Shown here: one piece after another, positions 58,023-64,000 of the stretch | Numbering within the stretch: the stretch's first letter is position 1 | How the letters are laid out: the number at the start of each line of letters is the position of its first letter | DNA from: Nevskiaceae bacterium | GTDB taxonomy: Bacteria > Pseudomonadota > Gammaproteobacteria > Nevskiales > Nevskiaceae | Assembly (NCBI GenBank): GCA_004297005.1 | Contig: SCVA01000022.1 | Location: 1-64,000 of the forward strand | DNA: 64,000 bases | Reading direction: 5' to 3' | Translations under genes and position numbers: made by a program | Notes under the pieces: model-generated | The model's input: the letters and a program-made list of their open reading frames with translations, nothing else | Databases searched by the model: none | Told to the model about the DNA's origin: nothing

Positions 58023-58370
58023 TCAGACCTTCTCCAGAACGGTGAGCAGCGGATGCTGATTCTTGCGGGCGTAGGCATTGGCCTGCGCCGCCTTGGTTTC
58101 GGCTATTTCCACCGGGTAGATTCCGGCGACGCCCTTGCCCTGCTGGTGCACGGTCAACATGATCTGGACCGCCTTTTCACGGGAATGGTTGAAAAATTGC
58201 TGCAAGACTTGCACCACAAATTCCATCGGGGTGAAGTCGTCGTTCATCATCACCACTCGGAATTGCGGCGGCGGCTGCAGCTTGGGTTTGGCCGGAGCGA
58301 TGGCCAGACCGCTGCCACGACCCTCCTCGTGATCATGATTTTGCGACTGCGGATTCTTCGGCGGGCTCAT
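58023..58370 (-). CDS. clpS: ClpA adaptor protein ClpS
   Basis: A 115-residue N-end-rule adaptor for ClpAP. The core is [19 protein letters not shown] (the N-degron pocket), [33 protein letters not shown], and [14 protein letters not shown] flexible 35-residue N-terminal arm precedes the fold. ATG at 58370 lies 6 bases after a TATATT box; an in-frame ATG at 58400 would place the start inside the promoter. Confidence 0.95.
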   Translation of the reverse strand: MSPPKNPQSQNHDHEEGRGSGLAIAPAKPKLQPPPQFRVVMMNDDFTPMEFVVQVLQQFFNHSREKAVQIMLTVHQQGKGVAGIYPVEIAETKAAQANAYARKNQHPLLTVLEKV

Positions 58371-58376
58371 GGCCTC

Positions 58377-58404
58377 AATATAGCGCCCACCTCGCCGCAC
58401 TCAA
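58377..58404 (-). promoter_or_regulatory. clpS promoter, predicted leaderless
   Basis: Complement of 58399-58404 reads TTGAGT and of 58377-58382 TATATT, 16 bases apart. The -10 is exactly 6 bases from the clpS ATG. Transcription should begin at the start codon. Confidence 0.58.
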
Positions 58405-58489
58405 GGGCCGGCGACAACTGGCCCAATTCCGTTGCTCCGCCGCCGCGGCAGACCGTCATACTGACCGCTCGTCCGTCTGGACCTGCCGC

Positions 58490-59617
58490 GTGCCTCTCCT
58501 CACCGAAATCCTGAGCCTGCCCGCCGCCAGCCCCGGCCTCACTCGCCACCTGACGGTGCTGAGGTTCCGGGGCTCAGCGCCCGGACCCAAGGCCTACATC
58601 CAGGCCGCCGTGCATGCCGACGAAGTTCCGGCGTTGCTGGTCGCCCAGCAACTGCGCGCCCAACTTTTGGCGCTGGACGCCGCCGGACGCCTACGTGGCG
58701 AGATTCTGCTCCTGCCCTACGCAAACCCCATCGGTCTGGGGCAGTTCCTGCATGGGCGCCATCTCGGCCGCTTTGAACTCGACGGCGGCGAAAACTTCAA
58801 TCGCGGATATCCCGACCTCTTCGAACCGGTGGCGGCTGCGCTTGTGGGGCGACTGGGGCAGGAGGCCCGCGCCAACGTCGCCTGCATTCGCGCCGCCTTG
58901 CGCGCCGCCCTACCCCAGCAATTGCCCGCCAGCGAGAACGCCGCCCTGAAACAGCGGCTCTACAGCCTGAGCTGCGACGCCGATGTGGTACTGGACCTGC
59001 ACTGCGAGTTCGAGGCGATCCTACACAGCTACATCGGCACCCCGCTGTGGCCCGAAGCGACCGACCTCGCGGCCTGTCTGGGCAGCGAGGTCAATCTGCT
59101 CGCCGAAGACTCGGGCGGCAACGCCTTCGACGAGGCCAACAGCCGGCTGTGGTGGCGATTGGCGGCGCGCTTTCCGGAGCATCCCATTCCGCCGGCCTGC
59201 CTGGCCGCCACCATCGAACTGCGCGGCGAACGCGATGTCGACGAGGCGCTGGCCACCAGCGATGCCACCGGCCTGGTCCGCTTTCTGGCCGGCCGCGGCT
59301 TCGTCGATGGCATGTCGGACCTGCCCCGGCCAACGGCGACCGCCAGTCCGCTGGAGGCGGTGGACACGCTCAATGCCACCCAGGCCGGCGTGCTGACTTG
59401 GACCCTTCCTTTGGGGGCCGAGCTGCGCCGGGGCGAGATTCTCGGCCATCTCACCGATCCGGAAACCGGCCGGCGCGAGCCCCTGGTTGCTCGCAATGAA
59501 GGGCGACTGTTCGCCCGCCGCGGCCATCGCTGGGTACGGCCCGGTCAGTGGCTGGCGAAGATCGCCGGCCGGGAGCCGCTTCCCTGGCGCCAGGCCGGAG
59601 CCCTGCTCGGCGACTGA
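58490..59617 (+). CDS. succinylglutamate desuccinylase / aspartoacylase-family hydrolase
   Basis: A 375-residue zinc carboxypeptidase-like hydrolase. 'PKAYIQAAVHADEVPALLVAQQL' supplies the first zinc ligands (H..E), 'LPYANPIGLGQF' follows, and LDLHCEFEAILHSY the second His. The C-terminal beta-domain has 'AGVLTWTLPLGAELRRGEILGHLTDPETG', typical of the AstE/AspA-like group. It presumably removes an acyl group from an amino acid; the substrate is unknown. The start is GTG. It is divergent from clpS. Confidence 0.87.
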   Translation: MPLLTEILSLPAASPGLTRHLTVLRFRGSAPGPKAYIQAAVHADEVPALLVAQQLRAQLLALDAAGRLRGEILLLPYANPIGLGQFLHGRHLGRFELDGGENFNRGYPDLFEPVAAALVGRLGQEARANVACIRAALRAALPQQLPASENAALKQRLYSLSCDADVVLDLHCEFEAILHSYIGTPLWPEATDLAACLGSEVNLLAEDSGGNAFDEANSRLWWRLAARFPEHPIPPACLAATIELRGERDVDEALATSDATGLVRFLAGRGFVDGMSDLPRPTATASPLEAVDTLNATQAGVLTWTLPLGAELRRGEILGHLTDPETGRREPLVARNEGRLFARRGHRWVRPGQWLAKIAGREPLPWRQAGALLGD

Positions 59618-59640
59618 GGCGCCGCCGTTCCCAGCCGCGG

Positions 59641-61875
59641 CTACTTATGGGTGAAGGTGAAGGCGCCGTCCCAGTTCGGGCCTGGCGGGTTGTCACGCAG
59701 GAACAGAATTCGTTCCAGGAACAGTTCGTAGATGCGGTGCGGGCGACCGCTCTGACTGAGATTGAAGAACTCGGACTCGGCCTGGTCCCAGAGCTGGGCC
59801 CGATACAGCTTCATGGCGCCGCGATGACGGGCGAGGTCGTTGCGCAACGCCGGATCGAGCTGGTCCTTCGGCCCCAAGGGCTCGTAGATGGCCACCGGCT
59901 CGTTCTTGCCCTTGACCCGCACCAGGTCCAGCTCGCGGTAGGCCCAGTCCTGAGGCCCAGCGTTGCGGGTGGCCTCGCCGACGATCATCCAGACCCCGTA
60001 TTCCTTGGTCAGCCCTTCCAGGCGCGAGCCCAGGTTCACCGCGTCGCCCATCACCGTGTAGGCACGGCGGAACTCCGAGCCCATGTTGCCGACCACCATC
60101 TCGCCGGTGTTGAGGCCAACGCCGATGTGCAACTTCGGCCAGCCGCGCTTCTCGAACTCGGCATCCAGGCCGCGCACCGCCTGGAGCATCGCCAAGCCGG
60201 CCTTGAGGGCATTGCTGGCGTGATTTGCGTCCTTCAGCGGCGCTCCCCAGAACGCCATGATGGCGTCGCCCATGTACTTGTCGATGGTGCCGCGGTGCTG
60301 CTGGATGACCTTGGTCAGCGGCGTTAGGAACTGGTTCATCAGGTCGGTCAGTTCCTTGGAATCCAGTTTCTCGGAAATGGTGGTGAAGCCGCGCACGTCG
60401 GAAAACAACACCGTCATCTGCCGCTTCTCGCCCTCCATGCTCACCGCCTGGGGATTGGCAGCCATCTCCTCCACCAATTCCGGCGGGATGTACTCGCCAA
60501 ACAACTTGGAGATCTCGCGCTTGCCGCGCGACTCGATGAAATAGCCGTAAAAGCTCAACAGCAGGAACAGCCCCAGGGCGAACAGCACCGGCGTGCCCAG
60601 CGGAATGATGAAATTGGCGCCGCTCCAGAGCCCGAAGGCCAGCGCGACTAGACCCGCGATCAGACCCAGGGTCAGCGCACCATTGGCCAGCGGCGACAAG
60701 CGGGTCGCACCGATCGCCAGAACCAGGGCGATCAGCAACAGCAGTACGGCGTGGATGCCGTCGTAATAGGGCGCCTTGTGCTTGACACGGCCATCGAGCA
60801 TGCCCGACACCAGATTGGCGTGAACTTCCACCCCCGGATCGGCCTGCCCCACCGGGGTCACCCGCAAGTCCTTGAGGCCGGCAGCGGTGGTGCCGACCAG
60901 GGCCACCTTGCCGCGCAGGCGCGCCGCGTCAGCAGTTCCCTGGATCACCTCGGTGGCGGAAATGTAGTCGAAGCTCGGAGTGCGACCTCGGTAGGGAACA
61001 TAGGCTGTCACCCGCTCGTCGACGGGCACCCGTACCGGGCCGATCCGCAGCGCTTCCAGATTGGCGGCGGCGCGCGCGTCAGGCGGGTCGAACTCGAATT
61101 GCACCGGCGGCGCCCCCAGCGCCTGGCGGGTCAGCTCCAGCGCCAGCGCCGGGTACAGCGCACCTTGGTAACGCTGCACCAGGCTGATGCGACGGAATAC
61201 ACCGTCCGCCTCCAGCGACTGGGAGTTGTCGAAAAAGCCGGCGCTGGCCGCGCTGTCCTGCAGTACCGGCAGGTTGCCGGTGTAGCCCGTCTGTTCAATG
61301 AAGGGGATGTCGAGCAGCTTGACGGTGTTGGCGTCCACCACTGCCGGACCCAGCCGACCGATACGACTGTTGGGGTCGGCCGAGCCAGCCTCCTTGAACA
61401 CCATGCCCAGCACCACCGCCTTGCCCTTGAGTGCCGAGCCAAACTGGCCGTCGTAGTCCAGGCTGGGTGCCAGCCCGGCAAGTCGCTCGGAGAAGCCCGG
61501 CAGGTCGGCCAATTCCTCCCGCGACAGCCGTTGGAGCAGCGCCATGCCGCCACGGGTATCGGGCTCGGCAAACACGATGTCGAACCCCAGTGCGCGCACC
61601 TGGTACTTCTCAAAAGCGTTGGTGACCAGATGGGCGAACTTGTCGCGGGTCCAGGACTGCCACTGTCCCTCGGCAGCCAGACTCTTCTCGTCGATGTCGA
61701 TCACCACCACCTGACTATCGACAGTATTGGGCAGGGTCAGCACCACACGGGCGTCATAGGTCGCGCGCTCCAGGGCATCCACCAGGCCCAGCGGCAGCAG
61801 GCGGGCGACATGGGCCAGGAAGATCAGGAACAAGCCCGCGGCGAGGCCGAGTCGGATCAGCGTGCGCGTGCTCAT
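59641..61875 (-). CDS. CHASE2-domain class III adenylate/guanylate cyclase
   Basis: A 744-residue membrane cyclase. One N-terminal helix (about 8-28), a periplasmic CHASE2 sensor (about 35-355, 'DARVVLTLPNTVDSQVVVIDIDEKSL'), three helices (about 365-455), then the class III catalytic domain (about 490-660) with LFSDVRGFTTISE (metal-binding Asp) and KYMGDAIMAFWGAP. A C-terminal tail of about 70 residues follows. ATG at 61875 with GGGAG upstream is used instead of a longer frame overlapping gspC. The product is probably cAMP; the CHASE2 signal is not known. Confidence 0.92.
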   Translation of the reverse strand: MSTRTLIRLGLAAGLFLIFLAHVARLLPLGLVDALERATYDARVVLTLPNTVDSQVVVIDIDEKSLAAEGQWQSWTRDKFAHLVTNAFEKYQVRALGFDIVFAEPDTRGGMALLQRLSREELADLPGFSERLAGLAPSLDYDGQFGSALKGKAVVLGMVFKEAGSADPNSRIGRLGPAVVDANTVKLLDIPFIEQTGYTGNLPVLQDSAASAGFFDNSQSLEADGVFRRISLVQRYQGALYPALALELTRQALGAPPVQFEFDPPDARAAANLEALRIGPVRVPVDERVTAYVPYRGRTPSFDYISATEVIQGTADAARLRGKVALVGTTAAGLKDLRVTPVGQADPGVEVHANLVSGMLDGRVKHKAPYYDGIHAVLLLLIALVLAIGATRLSPLANGALTLGLIAGLVALAFGLWSGANFIIPLGTPVLFALGLFLLLSFYGYFIESRGKREISKLFGEYIPPELVEEMAANPQAVSMEGEKRQMTVLFSDVRGFTTISEKLDSKELTDLMNQFLTPLTKVIQQHRGTIDKYMGDAIMAFWGAPLKDANHASNALKAGLAMLQAVRGLDAEFEKRGWPKLHIGVGLNTGEMVVGNMGSEFRRAYTVMGDAVNLGSRLEGLTKEYGVWMIVGEATRNAGPQDWAYRELDLVRVKGKNEPVAIYEPLGPKDQLDPALRNDLARHRGAMKLYRAQLWDQAESEFFNLSQSGRPHRIYELFLERILFLRDNPPGPNWDGAFTFTHK

Positions 61876-62015
61876 GAGGACTCCCGGGTTCTGTTCTCGG
61901 CCGGCTGGCGCCAAGCCCTGTAATTGCCGGGACGGTAGCGCAGCGGGCGCAGCGACAGCAACGCCCGCTTTACAAAGCCGGGGGCGCGGCGTGTCCCAGT
62001 GCAAGGTACGCGCGT

Positions 62016-62021
62016 TATGAT
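62016..62021 (+). promoter_or_regulatory. gspC -10 box, predicted leaderless
   Basis: TATGAT ends exactly 6 bases before the gspC ATG at 62028. No good -35 and no Shine-Dalgarno are seen. It matches the geometry at hrcA, nadK, xerD, plsC and clpS. Confidence 0.45.
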
Positions 62022-62027
62022 CGGGCG

Positions 62028-62945
62028 ATGACTGCAAGTTCCCTGCCCGCCCTACCGCCCGCTCTGGCCAATGCCCTGGCGCGGGCCCGGCTGCTCTACC
62101 AGCGCCACGGCCAGCGCCTGCCGCCGCTGGCGGTGCTGTTGCTGAGTCTGCTGATCGCCTGGCAACTGGCCAGCCTGCTCTGGCTGGTGGTACCGACTCC
62201 CGAAGCGGCGCGCTGGAAGCCGGCTCCGGCCTACGTCGACCCCACTCCGCCCAAGCCGGTCAATCAGGACGGTCTTGCCAGCAGCCATCTGTTTGGCGAA
62301 TACCGGGCCGGCGCGGTTTCCGACGCCGCCTCAATGGCCAACGCGCCAGACACCCAACTCAATTTCACCCTGCTCGGTATCCTGGCCGGCAGCAGCGATG
62401 CCGAATCTTTGGCCCTGATCGCTCGGGAAGGCGGTGACGAGGCACCGTTCCGCATCGGCGACGATGTTTCCCCGGGGGTCAATCTGCAGGCGATCTTTCC
62501 GGACCGCGTGATCCTGTCCCGCAACGGCCGCCTGGAAACCTTGCGGCTGGACAAGGACGCGCCCAGCAATGCCGGTGTGATCAACGCCGTCGCCAACGCC
62601 GGCGACGCCCAGGAGGGCACACCGGCCGCCGCGGAGATGCTGTCGCAGATCCGCCAGCAGGTGATGACCGACCCCAGCAAGGCCGCCAGCTTCATCCGAG
62701 TGCAGCCGATCGCCGGCGAAAGCGGGGTGCGCGGCTACCGCGTTTACCCTGGGCCGGAACGCGGCGCCTTCAATGCCGCCGGCCTCAAGCCCGGCGACGT
62801 GGTCACCGCGATCAATGGCACGCCGCTGAACGATCCGGGGCAGGCACTACAATTGCTGCAAAGTCTTTCCACCGCCTCCTCATTGAACCTGGCGGTGGAG
62901 CGCAACGGCGCCACCCAGAGCGTCAATCTGTCCCTGAATCCCTGA
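62028..62945 (+). CDS. gspC: type II secretion system protein GspC
   Basis: A 305-residue inner-membrane component linking the outer secretin to the inner platform. A cytoplasmic head, one helix (about 35-55, 'LAVLLLSLLIAWQLASLLWLVV'), the HR domain ('LNFTLLGILAGSSDAESLALIAREGGDEAPFRIGDDV'), and a PDZ domain near 225-300 ('GERGAFNAAGLKPGDVVTAINGTPLNDPGQALQLLQ' type). It starts the gsp operon, 30 bases before gspD. Confidence 0.9.
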   Translation: MTASSLPALPPALANALARARLLYQRHGQRLPPLAVLLLSLLIAWQLASLLWLVVPTPEAARWKPAPAYVDPTPPKPVNQDGLASSHLFGEYRAGAVSDAASMANAPDTQLNFTLLGILAGSSDAESLALIAREGGDEAPFRIGDDVSPGVNLQAIFPDRVILSRNGRLETLRLDKDAPSNAGVINAVANAGDAQEGTPAAAEMLSQIRQQVMTDPSKAASFIRVQPIAGESGVRGYRVYPGPERGAFNAAGLKPGDVVTAINGTPLNDPGQALQLLQSLSTASSLNLAVERNGATQSVNLSLNP

Positions 62946-62975
62946 CGCTCGTCCCGCCTACTCCGCAGGTCCTTA

Positions 62976-64000
62976 CATGCGCCTTTTACCGCTCGCCCTT
63001 GCCGCCGCCCTGTTCGCCGGCAGCGCCTACGCCGACGTCACCCTCAACCTCAAGGACGCTGAGATCAACACCCTGATCTCGACCGTGAGCGAGGTCACCG
63101 GCAAGAATTTCATCGTCGACCCCCGGGTGAAGGGCAAGGTGACGGTGATCTCCGCCACGCCGATGGACAAGAAGGCGGTCTACGAGACCTTCCTCGCCGT
63201 GCTGCAGGTTCAGGGCTTCGCCGCCGTACCCGCCGGCAACGCGGTGAAGATCATCCCGGAAACCAATGCCCGTTCCGATGCCGGCATAGCCAACCGCAAC
63301 GGCGCCGGCATGCCGCTGGACGACGTGGTTACTCATGTCTTCGCGCTGCAGAACGTCTCGGCGGCGCAATTGGTGCCGATCCTGCGTCCGCTGGTTCCGC
63401 AGTGGGGTCATCTGGCCGCCTACCCAGGCAACAACATGCTGGTGATCAGCGACCGCGCCGGCAACGTCGCCCGTCTCGCCGACATCATCACCAAGCTGGA
63501 CAACGGCGGCGACCGCGACATCGAAAGCGTGCCGCTGGAAAACGCCGCGGCGGCCGAGGTCGTGCGCATCCTCACCACGATGATCCAGCAGAACAAGCAG
63601 GCCGACCCCACCGCCAGCACCGCGACGGTGATCGCCGACGAGCGCTCCAATGCCGTGCTGGTCGGCGGCGACAAAACCGAGCGGGCCCGCATCATCAGCA
63701 TCATCCAGCGTCTGGACTCACCGCTGAAGGACAACGACGGTGCCACCCAGGTGGTCTACCTGCGCTACGCCTCGGCGGAGAATCTGGCTCCGATCCTGGA
63801 AGGCTATGCCCAGCAGGCCAATACCAGCGCCAGCAGCAGCAGCGGCGCACCGGCGGCAAGTTCCGCCGCAGCGAGCTCTGGGAACAGCGCCTTCGAGAAG
63901 ACCCGAGTGCTGGCCGACAAGGACACCAACGCCCTGGTCATTACCGCGCCACCCAAGACCATGCGGCAGATCCGCAACGTGATCGCCCAACTGGACATCC
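62976..64000 (+). CDS. gspD: type II secretion system secretin GspD, cut by the window edge
   Basis: The first 341 codons of a secretin, the outer-membrane channel of type II secretion. A signal peptide (cleaved near GSAYA, residue 18) is followed by the N0 domain ('VTLNLKDAEINTLISTVSEVTGKNFIVDP') and N1-N3 domains ('VTHVFALQNVSAAQLVPILRPLV', 'VIADERSNAVLVGG', 'TQVVYLRYASAENLAPIL'). A Ser/Ala-rich loop (about 287-305) lies inside N3. No stop is reached. The start is ATG with AGG about 8 bases upstream. Confidence 0.96.

Noticed and set aside
59641..62037. 798-residue version of the cyclase
   Set aside because: The extra 54 residues have no signal or domain character and would overlap the gspC start; ATG at 61875 has a good ribosome site.

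Overview
The window is a GC-rich chromosomal segment from a gammaproteobacterium, most likely of the Xanthomonadales (Lysobacterales). The inference rests on gene order (hrcA-grpE-dnaK-dnaJ; recN next to a divergent fur/bamE pair), on a class I aldolase, and on G+C-rich hairpin repeats between genes. No rRNA, tRNA or CRISPR array was recognised. Some 59 protein genes are supported. Both edges cut a gene: an IS3-type orfA on the left and gspD on the right.

Layout. 1-1.9 kb: IS fragment, a non-coding stretch, fda. 1.9-6.8 kb: a TetR-controlled RND efflux operon with two matching 22-bp operators. 6.9-10.9 kb: a LysR regulator divergent from an acyl-CoA dehydrogenase / kinase-like phosphotransferase / histidine-phosphatase-like operon. 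10.9-13.7 kb: a LytS/LytTR-type two-component pair with a DUF2306 membrane protein. 13.8-19.5 kb: the chaperone cluster, with a small four-helix-bundle protein gene enclosed by inverted repeats lodged between dnaK and dnaJ. 19.5-23.2 kb: nadK, recN, fur, bamE. 23.4-27.7 kb: an overlapping heme-uptake operon behind a Fur-box-like site: HugZ-type heme protein, a 48-residue membrane peptide, a TonB-dependent receptor and a lipoprotein with two HmuY domains. 27.7-41.6 kb: a leftward exopolysaccharide operon of the EpsE/EpsF/EpsG (methanolan-like) type. 41.8-45.3 kb: clpB and dsbC. 45.4-49.8 kb: a 93-bp tandem repeat, xerD, and a divergent plsC / FAD oxidase / zapE operon. 49.8-54.9 kb: a WecA-like transferase, manB, manC and a glycosyltransferase, which supply activated mannose and lipid-linked sugar. 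55.0-58.4 kb: an EipA-like protein, clpA, clpS. 58.5-64 kb: an aspartoacylase-type hydrolase, a CHASE2-adenylate cyclase, and the start of a type II secretion operon (gspC, gspD).

The parts most worth a second look are the double-HmuY heme operon, the repeat-flanked four-helix-bundle gene inside the dnaK-dnaJ operon, and a recurrent arrangement in which a -10 box lies exactly 6 nt before an ATG (hrcA, nadK, xerD, plsC, clpS, gspC), which predicts leaderless mRNAs. All family assignments come from reading the translated sequences; no database search was run.
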